NCBI RefSeq assembly: GCF_030540875.1
Contig: NZ_JAUOEM010000001.1
Span: 1,116,001-1,180,000 of the forward strand
DNA length: 64,000 bases
Direction of reading: 5' to 3'
From: Flavivirga amylovorans
GTDB taxonomy: Bacteria > Bacteroidota > Bacteroidia > Flavobacteriales > Flavobacteriaceae
In this document: in pieces, positions 8,287 through 17,400 of the stretch
Position numbering within the stretch: position 1 is the stretch's first letter
Layout of the letters: the number at the start of each line of letters is the position of its first letter
Notes under the pieces: model-generated
Told to the model about the DNA's origin: nothing
The model's database searches: none
The model's input: only the letters and a program-made list of their open reading frames with translations
Translations under genes and position numbers: made by a program

Positions 8287-8512
8287 TTTGTAAAATAATT
8301 TTTTACTCTTATTAAAAAACCTAAAAAAAGACTTTATTAAGTTATTGGAAATATATCCAAAATATTCTGGGTTAATAATTTTAAGCTATTGCTATTTATA
8401 AGATTAAAAAGAAAGATTCTTTCAATATGCTTTGAATCTAAAAGTTCGAAGCGTTAGGTTAACTAAATTAATCGTGAACCATATCAGAAAGCACCATGAG
8501 TGTGTAGGATTT

Positions 8513-8863
8513 TTAGATGGTTTTATGTAAATAGATATTTGATACTATTAGAAGTCCTATAAAGATTAGGTTTATTATGGTTAGAATTATGGAGTCACGA
8601 TGTGCTGTATGAGCAACAATGGCCGTTATGAAAAACAAACCAATACCTGCGTATGACCACTCTTTTATTTGTATTGGAATAGATGGTAATAGTAAAATTA
8701 TTACACCAACAATCTTTAAAATAGCTAATTCGATTCGAAAAAAATCAGGAAATCCCAGCTCTCTAATTCCCTCGATTGTGGATTTATTAAAAAGGTAAGT
8801 ATAAGAACTTAGTATTAGCATTAAAGATACTAATGATGTTGATGTCCAATATATTATATTCAT
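8513..8863 (-). CDS. DoxX-like small membrane protein
   Basis: A 116-residue protein with four predicted membrane helices: residues about 5-25, 42-64, 68-88 and 92-112. The internal sequence GIRELGFPDFFRIELAILKIVGVIILLLP is typical of the DoxX-like family, where F-R-x-E-L and K sit at the second helix. The function of the family is poorly defined. It stands alone on the minus strand, followed upstream (8971-9085) by an attC-like element, so it may be the first gene of a cassette-like series. The 8286-8513 gap shows nothing I recognise. Confidence 0.7.
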   Translation of the reverse strand: MNIIYWTSTSLVSLMLILSSYTYLFNKSTIEGIRELGFPDFFRIELAILKIVGVIILLLPSIPIQIKEWSYAGIGLFFITAIVAHTAHRDSIILTIINLIFIGLLIVSNIYLHKTI

Positions 8864-8970
8864 ATTTTTGTTAATTAGTTTGTTTTTATTCTTTTAATCT
8901 AATTAAAATCAAAAACTAGACGGCTTTGCAAATCAATTCGTTGTTCGATTTCGTTGGGTTTTAGCTTTTG

Positions 8971-9085
8971 ACTAACGTTTATGTATAAGATTAATTATGT
9001 TTATTAAACAACCAACTTACTAAAAATGTAATGAATCAGAGAAAGATCCGCAAGATTTTCTGTATAGGTTAAGTGTTGGGCAATT
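8971..9085. repeat. attC-like cassette boundary element 1
   Basis: Begins ACTAACGTTTATGTATAAGATT and ends AAGTGTTGGGCAATT, with a central hairpin GAAAGATCC-GCAA-GATTTTC (9042-9060). The same order (TAACG-TGTATAAGATTAATT...hairpin...GTTGGC/GTTGCC) is seen at 56125-56260 and, more loosely, at four other places between minus-strand genes. Integron attC sites have this layout of short terminal core sites round an imperfect palindrome. No integrase is present in the window. Confidence 0.45.
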
Positions 9086-9135
9086 ATTTTTGTACTGCGT
9101 TGTCTTTTTGCCGTTTTTAGAGTCTTAATATTCAA

Positions 9136-10395
9136 TCACCTATTTCTAAATTTGAAAACTTTTACATATCCCATGGCTAATTCCGTGAAATCTGCCTGTC
9201 CAAGATTTGAATTTATAAAAGCACCTATGTAAAGATTGTTAGTAGTTTTTTTAGCAGTTCCTATAAGGTAATATTTTAGTCCCAATCGAGCAGATATTGT
9301 ACGTTTAATCTTGAAGTAAGACTCTTCTAAATCCCCAAGTCTAAAATTACCACCGCTTTCAGGGATTGTTCTAGGCACATATCCCCAACCTTGATTAATA
9401 CGCCAGTCAATTTTATATGCAGGTTTATAAAGGTTTATACCAAACTGTAAGTCTATTCCAAAATGATTTAATAACAATTCGCCATTTGCAGTTATGCCAA
9501 CATTTAAAGCATTAGCAAATGCATTAGACTTCAAATCTGAAAATTCCCTACCATTTTGTACAAGAGATTCATTATTCGAAATATAATTGTAATACGCCTC
9601 ATAAAACCTAAAATAAGCACCTACGCCAAGTTTTAATATATTATTATAGATCTTACCATATTCTCCTGAGATAGTATACACACTTTCCTTGTCATCAAAA
9701 GCTTCAGAAAGTACATTTAGACCGTAACCTGTACGTATTGAGATATAATTAGATATAGTCCTTTCGGGCGCTTTTACAGGTGTTGAATTTTTAAATGATT
9801 TTTTTGAAGTATTTATTTCTGCTCCAAGACTAAATAGAAAAGAATTATAACCTTGGTTTGGCAATTTAGTATGTCCGTTAGAATTATGAGCATAGCCAGT
9901 TCCAATTCTCCAATTAATTTGCTTAGATTGTATCATGTTGTAATACATAAACAATCTAAATGACCAAGTGAAGTCTGTAGATACAGCTTTATTAAATTCG
10001 TTTGTAATTGGGTGGTGTTTTATAGTAAAATAAGAAATTCCTGTGCCTAAATGAACGCTTATATTTTTAGATTTAAAAGCATTGAATTCTAAAAACGGTT
10101 GTATTGTAAAAATCTCTCCTAGTTCAGTTTTGTTACCTAAATTAGTGTATCCTATACTTACACCAGTTTTTGGAATTTTTAAGTATGAAGCCCATGCTTT
10201 TGTATGTTTTGTGTGGTGCCAGCCTAAGCTTATAATGGCTTGTTTTTGAAGTCCTCTATCTGGAAAACTGGTATTTGATTCCCCAGTAATACCAATAAGA
10301 AGTTCAGGAGTAATACTGAATAAATTAGAGTCATTTTCTTGTCCTGTTGAAATTAAAACGCTTAATAATAATAGAAGGGTAAGCCTGTTTATCAT
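9136..10395 (-). CDS. Acyloxyacyl hydrolase / PagL-like outer-membrane protein
   Basis: A 419-residue outer-membrane beta-barrel protein. It opens with a signal peptide (MINRLTLLLLLSVLISTGQ). The first half contains the PagL-type segment WRIGTGYAHNSNGHTKLPNQGYNSFLFSLG; the His-x-Ser pair in AHNSNG matches the catalytic H/S of lipid A 3-O-deacylases. The second half (after residue about 210) is another stretch of amphipathic strands ending VKVFKFRN, larger than the ~150-residue classical PagL, so a double-size or extended barrel is likely. It would act on lipid A or another acylated glycolipid in the outer membrane. It is bounded by attC-like DNA on the upstream side of its neighbour. Confidence 0.7.
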   Translation of the reverse strand: MINRLTLLLLLSVLISTGQENDSNLFSITPELLIGITGESNTSFPDRGLQKQAIISLGWHHTKHTKAWASYLKIPKTGVSIGYTNLGNKTELGEIFTIQPFLEFNAFKSKNISVHLGTGISYFTIKHHPITNEFNKAVSTDFTWSFRLFMYYNMIQSKQINWRIGTGYAHNSNGHTKLPNQGYNSFLFSLGAEINTSKKSFKNSTPVKAPERTISNYISIRTGYGLNVLSEAFDDKESVYTISGEYGKIYNNILKLGVGAYFRFYEAYYNYISNNESLVQNGREFSDLKSNAFANALNVGITANGELLLNHFGIDLQFGINLYKPAYKIDWRINQGWGYVPRTIPESGGNFRLGDLEESYFKIKRTISARLGLKYYLIGTAKKTTNNLYIGAFINSNLGQADFTELAMGYVKVFKFRNR

Positions 10396-10571
10396 AAAAA
10401 AAAATTATAAGAGAGGGGCTTAGGGGTGCAATTTTAACATATTTAGTTATGATTAGAAAGAATTAATGTAAAAAAATCTTTAATATCTGTTTTGTATTGA
10501 TTCCAGACATGCGAATAATTGTCTTTAAAAAGACTTATTTTTAATTCAGTGCTTTGTCAGCAAGCAGCTGT

Positions 10572-11105
10572 TCATTTTATATTCAAAAACCCTTTCGCAA
10601 TTTTATCCACGACTGCATGATGCGTATCCCATTTTTTATAAACCTCTGTCGCCCATTTTTTAATCAACTCCTTGTTTTCAACTTCAGTATTCGATTTTAT
10701 AAGAATGTCAGTAGTCGTTATGTTTCCTCTATTAAGTGCATTAGGAGGATTTAAATACTCATCTTGCTTATCAACTTTGTACTTATTCAAATACTCACTC
10801 AGTTTAGGTGATAAATCATAAGTCCACTTCATATTGTAATTGAAAATCAAGTGGAGTCTGGTAAGGTGAAAGTGGTTATTCCACCTTCCATGGATTTCAG
10901 GGTGTTGTAAAGTATGAGCATCTACTATTAGAAATCTATAGATGTGATTTTTAGGTTTAGCAAAATCAATGTCTTGGAATCCAAGATTAAAAATTTCTAA
11001 ACATTCGTGAATACCCCTTTTCGTATTAGCACTGCAAAATTGGCATATTCCAGTATCAAAAAGAGTTACTCCGTTCTTTATCGCTAAATCAATGTAATCT
11101 TGCAT
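10572..11105 (-). CDS. DUF5946 family protein
   Basis: A 177-residue soluble protein of the DUF5946 type: the N-terminal CQFCSANTKRGIHECLEIFN cysteine/His cluster suggests metal binding, followed by YRFLIVDAHTLQHPEIHGRWNNHFHLTRLHLIF, a characteristic conserved block. The biochemical role is unknown. The gene is a single-gene unit, with an attC-like element (11118-11234) immediately upstream of its start, in a minus-strand series that looks like a cassette array. Confidence 0.75.
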   Translation of the reverse strand: MQDYIDLAIKNGVTLFDTGICQFCSANTKRGIHECLEIFNLGFQDIDFAKPKNHIYRFLIVDAHTLQHPEIHGRWNNHFHLTRLHLIFNYNMKWTYDLSPKLSEYLNKYKVDKQDEYLNPPNALNRGNITTTDILIKSNTEVENKELIKKWATEVYKKWDTHHAVVDKIAKGFLNIK

Positions 11106-11117
11106 TGTCTTTTTCGC

Positions 11118-11234
11118 TTGTTGCCAACTGGTTACGGGTTAACGTGCGTTAATTTTCGGTTTAGCACAGACTTTAGCAATTCCGAGTGGATTCGGACGCA
11201 GTCGAATCCACTCGGAATTGCATTGTTGTTCACC
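11118..11234. repeat. attC-like element 2 with an 18-bp perfect hairpin
   Basis: TTGTTGCCAACTGGTTACGG begins the element and CATTGTTGTTCACC ends it. CAATTCCGAGTGGATTCG (11177-11194) and CGAATCCACTCGGAATTG (11203-11220) are perfect inverted repeats round the 8-base loop GACGCAGT. It lies exactly between the start of the DUF5946 gene and the end of the next minus-strand gene. Confidence 0.55.
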
Positions 11235-11247
11235 ATTTTTATTTACA

Positions 11248-11769
11248 TTATTTTATTAAATTCCAATCAACTAATATGGTTTTAGTTGTCGGATTAAATT
11301 CAAATTCCGTAATTTTTTCTTTACATTTTAAGGTTAGATACCCATTTTCAAGTTTGTTGGTATAGAAGTATCCTAATAGTTGTCCCCAACAATATGTCGG
11401 TAGACAGCTTTCTTTTTCCAATTCCGAGAGTTGCTCAAATTCCTTTATTGAAATATCTTTTAAATATGGAATTTCAAAATTTCCAATATTTAGTTTTCCG
11501 TTACTCAATTCAATATTTTCAATCTCTATTGATAAGTCAGCATATGAGATTACCAAATTGTCATTTTCATTTTCAGATTCAATAGGCAAATAAAATTTTC
11601 CGTCAAAGTCTGCTAAAACTTCTTTGTCAGATTCTTTAAATTTAATTTCAGCTCCAGGTAATGATAAAGAATCCATTAATATCTTTCCGCTAACTTGACT
11701 AAATGCAATATCTGTCAAGGCAAAAAATATAATTAGTAATATGTAATTTAGTTTTTTCAAATGATACAC
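11248..11769 (-). CDS. Secreted carboxypeptidase-regulatory-like domain protein
   Basis: A 173-residue protein with a signal peptide (residues 1-25, ending IAFSQ). It continues SGKILMDSLSLPGAEIKFKESDKEVLADFDGKFYLPIE, the pattern of a carboxypeptidase-D regulatory-like (CarboxypepD_reg/Cna-B) beta-sandwich, common at the N-terminus of Bacteroidota TonB receptors. Here the protein ends soon after, with no receptor domain. The Cys residues in ESCLPTYCWG may form a disulfide. Exported and possibly periplasmic or surface-attached; function unknown. Boundaries on both sides are attC-like elements. Confidence 0.65.
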   Translation of the reverse strand: MYHLKKLNYILLIIFFALTDIAFSQVSGKILMDSLSLPGAEIKFKESDKEVLADFDGKFYLPIESENENDNLVISYADLSIEIENIELSNGKLNIGNFEIPYLKDISIKEFEQLSELEKESCLPTYCWGQLLGYFYTNKLENGYLTLKCKEKITEFEFNPTTKTILVDWNLIK

Positions 11770-11957
11770 AACGGTTTATATATGGAACGTAGCGTGCAAA
11801 AAAGACACTAACCTTTCGGATTAACACATAGCCGAATTTTTATATTTTGTTTTTAATTTTTCTTTTTTAAAAGCCAAATTTAATAATTTGGCGGACTTCC
11901 CAAATATACACAGCCCCTTCGATCTAGCCCAAACTCCGCATTGAATATAGGTGGTGT
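11767..11957. repeat. attC-like element 3
   Basis: Starts CACAACGGTTTATATATGGAACG and contains the hairpin GCCAAATTTAATAATTTGGC (about 11872-11891). The CAACGGTTT...TATAT start and the AAGCCAAATTT core match the element at 55257 (CCAACGGTTTTATATAAG; AAGCCAAATTTTTAAATTTA). It lies between the start of one minus-strand gene and the end of the next. No coding sequence was found in the 220-base gap. Confidence 0.45.
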
Positions 11958-11988
11958 TATAAAATGTTTAGGTGACAATTTAGATTTT

Positions 11989-12618
11989 TCATTTAACCTT
12001 GGATAGAAACCATTCTCTATTTTCATTTTTATCATAAAAAAGGATTGCTAGTTTTTCCAACAGATCGTAAGAATGGTCTTTTAGATCCTTGGCATTAAGA
12101 TATTCAACCACGTCTTTCTCTTCATAACCATCAGCTTTCCAGCCCCAAGTGTTATCCTCGTCACCATAACAAACAATACAATCATCTGTTACTTTAAATC
12201 CAGCTTTGATAAGTTCAACTTTGATGTCATGACCACATTTCCATAATTCACCACAGAGAATATCATCAGGTAATTCCCATTCCTCAATCAATTCTTCTTT
12301 TTTTTCCTTATCTAAATTTGAAAGGCTAATTAATTTAGAATAAGAATCACTGTCATCTTCTTTACTATCAATCAATTCTTCAATGTCAGTTGGAAAAAGA
12401 TTCTTTGCATATATTTCAAATGATTGCTCATTTAATCCTTTTCTGTCTTTTCCTCCATAGTTCAAAGTTATGTGAGTGACTGCTATACCTCCTTGACATC
12501 CTTGTTGCAGTTTAATCCAGCTAATGGGTTCAATTATGTCTCTTTTGTTTTTAATAATTTCTGAAATTGCATCCAGCTTTATTGAATCGCAATACGTATC
12601 AAACGAATATTTTTTCAT
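11989..12618 (-). CDS. Hypothetical acidic protein
   Basis: A 209-residue soluble, acidic protein, with no signal peptide or membrane segment. Visible features are a CQGGIAVTHITLNYGGKDRKGLNEQSFEIYAKNLFP block and several Cys/Trp residues (CGELWKCGHD, CIVCYGDEDNTWGWK) that could bind metal. I do not recognise the family. It lies at the end of the minus-strand cassette-like series, before the divergent narK promoter region. Confidence 0.55.
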   Translation of the reverse strand: MKKYSFDTYCDSIKLDAISEIIKNKRDIIEPISWIKLQQGCQGGIAVTHITLNYGGKDRKGLNEQSFEIYAKNLFPTDIEELIDSKEDDSDSYSKLISLSNLDKEKKEELIEEWELPDDILCGELWKCGHDIKVELIKAGFKVTDDCIVCYGDEDNTWGWKADGYEEKDVVEYLNAKDLKDHSYDLLEKLAILFYDKNENREWFLSKVK

Positions 12619-12848
12619 TTCAGCGTTTTTTATGTTTTATAACATAGATATATAGTTAACATTAACTACATATCTATTATATCAACGAATATAATAAATC
12701 TTTTATGTTAACCTTAATCTCGATAAGGTCTATCGAAGTTCATTTTCATTTTATTAATTCTGAAGAATCTATCCCTTATAATTTCCTTTTTTTACAAAAT
12801 CCTCAAAATCTACTTTCAATAATTATCAATCTGATATTTATTCGTAAT

Positions 12849-12911
12849 TACGTATTTAAGTATTTTTAAATTAAGTATAAATACTTAATTTTGTACGTAT
12901 AAAAATACTTA
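12849..12911 (+). promoter_or_regulatory. narK promoter with TAMGTA-N4-TACKTA operator
   Basis: TAAGTA-TAAA-TACTTA (12872-12887) has the same 6-4-6 geometry as the nirB and regulator operators and sits in a 22-bp inverted repeat (AATTAAGTAT-AA-ATACTTAATT). A -7 box, TAATTTTG, spans 12886-12893 and overlaps the operator by 2 bases, as in nirB. Extra half-sites lie on both sides: TACGTA at 12849-12854, TAAGTA at 12857-12862, TACGTA at 12894-12899 and TACTTA at 12906-12911. The ATG is at 12915. Confidence 0.65.
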
Positions 12912-12914
12912 ATT

Positions 12915-14336
12915 ATGAATACACCTAAACAAACAAAGTCTACAAAATTAAATTTATTGAACCTCAAGAATGTATCTATTCGTACATTTTGGATTACGTC
13001 TATATCTTTTTTCATGTGCTTCTTTGCCTGGTTTGGTATCGTCCCTTTTATGCCGGATGTTGTTAAAGATTTGGGATTAACTCCAGACCAAAAGTGGAAT
13101 TCTATCATTTTAGCCGTTTCGGGAACTGTATTTGCTCGTTTACTTATTGGTAAATTATGTGATAAATACGGACCAAGAAAGTGTTATACATGGCTACTGG
13201 TTTTAGGGGCTATACCAGTTATTTTATGCGGATTGGTACAAACGCCACTTCAGTTTTTAATATGCAGATTATTTATTGGTTTTATAGGGGCATCATTTGT
13301 TATTACACAAGTACACACGTCTTTAATGTTTGCGCCTAATATTGTTGGTACAGCAAATGCCACATCTGCTGGTTGGGGTAATTTAGGAGGAGGTGCCAAC
13401 CGTTTAGGGATGCCTTTAATAGCTGCGGCAGTTGTAAGCTTTGGAGTCGCAGACGCAGAAGCCTGGAGATATTCTATGGTCGTAGCGGGTATTATATGTT
13501 TTTTAATGGGAATTGTATATCATTTCTTTACACAAGATACTCCAGAAGGAAATTTAAGCGAGCTAAGAGCTACTGGTAAAACTATTGAAACTAAAAAAGA
13601 TCAGGTTGATTTTTTAACGGTGCTGAAAGATTATAGAATCTGGATACTCTTTGTTGTATATGCTGCCAGTTTTGGTATTGAGCTTACGGTTTATGGCACG
13701 ATGGACGATTATCTTCAAAACACCTTTCAATTAGAAAGGCTTACGGCAGGTAATATTGTTTTGTCGTTTGCTTTAATGAACATATTTGCTCGTACGTTAG
13801 GCGGATTTTTTGGTGACAAATTTGGAAAATTAAAAGGACTTAGAGGTCGTGTGCTATTCCTGTCATTCATATTAACACTGCAAGGTGTTATGTTGGTTAC
13901 ATTCTCATCTGCAACCAGTATCGTTATAGGTATTGTATTTTTAATTCTATTTAGCTTATCAGTTCAAATGGCCGAAGGAGCTACATTTTCGGTCGTTCCA
14001 TTTATAAATAAAAAGGCCATAGGTTCAGTCTCAGGTATAGTTGGTGCTGGTGGAAATGTAGGTGCGTTTTTAGCTGCGATATTGCTTAAATCCAAATCTG
14101 CTGTAGCAGAAAAAGCAGCTATAGCAGCAAATCAAGGACTAGGAGAGGATGTTATAAATAGTGCACAAGCTGCAGCATCTTCTGCAGCAGTTTCCCAAGG
14201 ATATTTAATGATTGGTTGTATCGTAATTATTACTGGTGTAGTGGCATTAACAATCCGATTTTCTAAAGAAGATGAAAAAGTTGCAGATACAGAATTAAAA
14301 CAATCTTTGGGAACATTAGCATCAGTAAATAGCTAA
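12915..14336 (+). CDS. narK: Nitrate/nitrite transporter (MFS)
   Basis: A 473-residue major facilitator with about 12 membrane helices. Both nitrate signatures of the NarK/NasA-transporter (NNP) family are present: SAGWGNLGGGANRLG (NS1) and SGIVGAGGNVGAF (NS2). Between them the long loop after helix six carries the typical RxxGK region (DTPEGNLSELRATGKT). It imports nitrate and probably exports nitrite. It precedes the nitrate reductase gene by 125 bases and begins the second half of the locus. The operator upstream links its control with nirB. Confidence 0.93.
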   Translation: MNTPKQTKSTKLNLLNLKNVSIRTFWITSISFFMCFFAWFGIVPFMPDVVKDLGLTPDQKWNSIILAVSGTVFARLLIGKLCDKYGPRKCYTWLLVLGAIPVILCGLVQTPLQFLICRLFIGFIGASFVITQVHTSLMFAPNIVGTANATSAGWGNLGGGANRLGMPLIAAAVVSFGVADAEAWRYSMVVAGIICFLMGIVYHFFTQDTPEGNLSELRATGKTIETKKDQVDFLTVLKDYRIWILFVVYAASFGIELTVYGTMDDYLQNTFQLERLTAGNIVLSFALMNIFARTLGGFFGDKFGKLKGLRGRVLFLSFILTLQGVMLVTFSSATSIVIGIVFLILFSLSVQMAEGATFSVVPFINKKAIGSVSGIVGAGGNVGAFLAAILLKSKSAVAEKAAIAANQGLGEDVINSAQAAASSAAVSQGYLMIGCIVIITGVVALTIRFSKEDEKVADTELKQSLGTLASVNS

Positions 14337-14461
14337 TTTATTGCTGCGATAATTATCATTTTATGAATATCAATATTGATTTTTATGGTATTCAGAATAA
14401 TTAAAACACAAGTTGCATCGCATGGTTTTATTTTTTTAATTAGTATAAAATGTTATGGTAA

Positions 14462-17400
14462 ATGGTTACAAATGAAGTGAAAACTACCTGTTCTTATTGT
14501 GGTGTCGGATGCGGTATTGTAGTTAAGAAAGACATTAATAATAAGGTATTTGTAGAAGGGGATAAGAACCACCCAGTAAATAAGGGTATGCTTTGCTCAA
14601 AAGGCATGAATTTACATTATGTGGTTAATGATACATCAGATAGAATTTTGTATCCAGAAATGAGATGGAGCAGATCGCATCCAAGAGAACGCGTAAGTTG
14701 GGATGATGCACTAGATAGAGCCAGTAGCGTTTTTAAATCAATTATAAAAAAATACGGCCCCGATAGTGTTGGGTTTTATATGTCTGGGCAGAGCCTTACC
14801 GAAGAATATTACATTGCCAATAAACTAACAAAAGGGTTTTTAGGAACCAATAATATAGATACCAACTCACGTTTATGTATGAGTTCTGCTGTTGTTGGGT
14901 ATAAAAAAACATTTGGAGAGGATAGTGTCCCTATTTCTTATGAAGATATAGAACTGGCAGATTGTTTTTTGATTACAGGCGCAAACCCGGCGTGGTGTCA
15001 TCCCATTCTTTTTAGGCGTATTGAAAAGCGTAAAGAAGACAACCCAGATGTTAAAATTATTGTTATAGATCCTCGTAAAACAGACTCTGCTAATTTTGCA
15101 GATTTACACCTTCAATTACTGCCAGGAACCGATGTTATTCTATATAATGCCATAGGAAGACGTTTATTTGAACGAGGTTTGATAGATGAAAAATTTATTA
15201 AAAACCATACGGAAGGTCTAGCTCCTTACAAGGATTTAATCTTTTCAACATCTATAAAACAAGCATCAAAACTTTGTGGCGTATCAGAAAAAGATATTAA
15301 AAAAGCGGCAGATATCATTGGACTTTCGAAAGGCTTTATCAGCATGTGGGCCATGGGACTCAATCAAAGTGTTGTGGGAACCGATAAAAATGTATCATTA
15401 TTAAACTTATCATTGATCACAGGCCAGATAGGTAAGCCTGGTTCTGGACCATTTTCACTTACCGGGCAACCTAATGCAATGGGTGGACGTGAAGTAGGGG
15501 GTATGGCCAATTTATTAGCCGTTCATAAAGATTTAATGAATGAAGAACACAGGAGGGAAGTGGCTCAGTTTTGGGGTGTTGATAAAATATCGGAGAAACC
15601 AGGGTATTCAGCTACCGAAATGTTTGAAGCACTAGAAAGCGGTAAATTAAAAGCTGTTTGGATTGTTTGTACCAATCCATTAGTGAGTATGCCAAACACG
15701 CATCAAATTGAACGTGCTATGAAAAAGGCAAAGTTCGTTGTTGTTCAAGATATCTCCCATAAATCTGATACTGTAGACTATGCCGATTTAGTATTACCAG
15801 CAGCAGGCTGGTTGGAGAAGGAAGGAACTATGACGAATTCTGAAAGACGTATTTCGTACTTACCAAAAGAAATTGATGCCCCAGGAGAAGCAAGACCAGA
15901 TGTTGAAATTTTTTGTGATTTTGCACAGCGTATGGGATTCAGAGGCTTTAATTATGGCAATGCCAGTGAGATTTACGATGAGTATGCATCCATGACTAAA
16001 GGAACCAATATTGATGTATCGTTTCTAAACTATGATAGATTAAAAAATGAAGGCACTTTTCAGTGGCCAGTACCAGAATATAGACACGAGGGAACACCAA
16101 GACTTTTTGAAGATAAAAAGTTTTATACTCCGTCTCAAAAAGCGCAATTTAACTTACCGAGTACTATTAAGAATACGTCGGTTCAGCCTAGTGAAGACTT
16201 TCCATTAATTTTAACTACGGGACGTGTTAGAGATCAATGGCATACAATGACTAAAACAGGAAAAGTGTCCAGGTTAAAAACACATTACCCAACACCTGTT
16301 TTAGAAATAAATCCAGTTGATGCTTATTTGTGCAAGTTGAAAGATAGCGGTATTGCTGAAATTAGAAGTGAAAATGGGGTTGTTAGAGTACGAGCTAAAA
16401 TAACCGATACTATAAAGAAGGGGGTTGTGTTTTTACCAATGCATTGGGGAAAACAGCTTCAAAGTGATTTAAATAGAACGAATAACTTAACGAATACACA
16501 TGTAGACCCGGTATCCAAAGAACCAGATTTTAAGTTTACTTGCGTATCCGTTTCAAAATATGAAAAACCTGTTGAAAAAATTATCATTGTAGGTGCTGGT
16601 GCTGCGGCGTTTAGGTTCGTGCAAAATTATCGTGAGTCTAACGAAGTAGACGAAATTCATGTATTTTCAAAAGAGCCTAATTTGTTCTACAACAGAGTGT
16701 TGCTTCCTGAGTATGTAACTGAAGAACTAACTTGGGAACAACTTCTTAAAATTAAAAAATTAGAGTTAAACAAGTTAAATATTCAAGTACATCCAGAAAC
16801 ATCTATTTCAAACATAGATAAAGAAAATAAGGTTGTAACAGATAGTCATAACGAAAAACATACGTTTGATAAATTGATTTTAGCAACGGGTAGTCGTGCC
16901 TTTATTCCCAAGGATGTACAAATAGATTTGCCAGGGCGTTTTACCATGCGTAATAAAATGGATGCAGATAAGTTTAAAGCATATTTAGATGCTACAAATT
17001 TACCTCCTGAAGACCAACACGTTGTTATTGTTGGAGGCGGTTTGTTAGGTCTAGAGTTAGCTGCAGCTATGAAGCATAAGAATGCTAAAATTACTATTGT
17101 ACAGCGTGCTTCTCGCTTAATGGAACGCCAGTTAGATAAAGTATCCAGTAAACTATTGGCATTAGATGTTCAAGAACGTGGCATACAAATTTATTTTGAT
17201 AACGAAGTAAGCACCGTATTTGATGATGAAGATACAGGTGAATTGAACATTACTCTAAAAAGCGGAAAACTCATTACGGCCAATGCCATTGTATATGCTA
17301 TTGGTACCATTCCTAATGTTGAAATAGCGAGAGAAAATGGTATTGATTGTAGTAGAGGCGTCAAAGTGAATCAGCATTTACAATCGTCAGATCCCGACAT

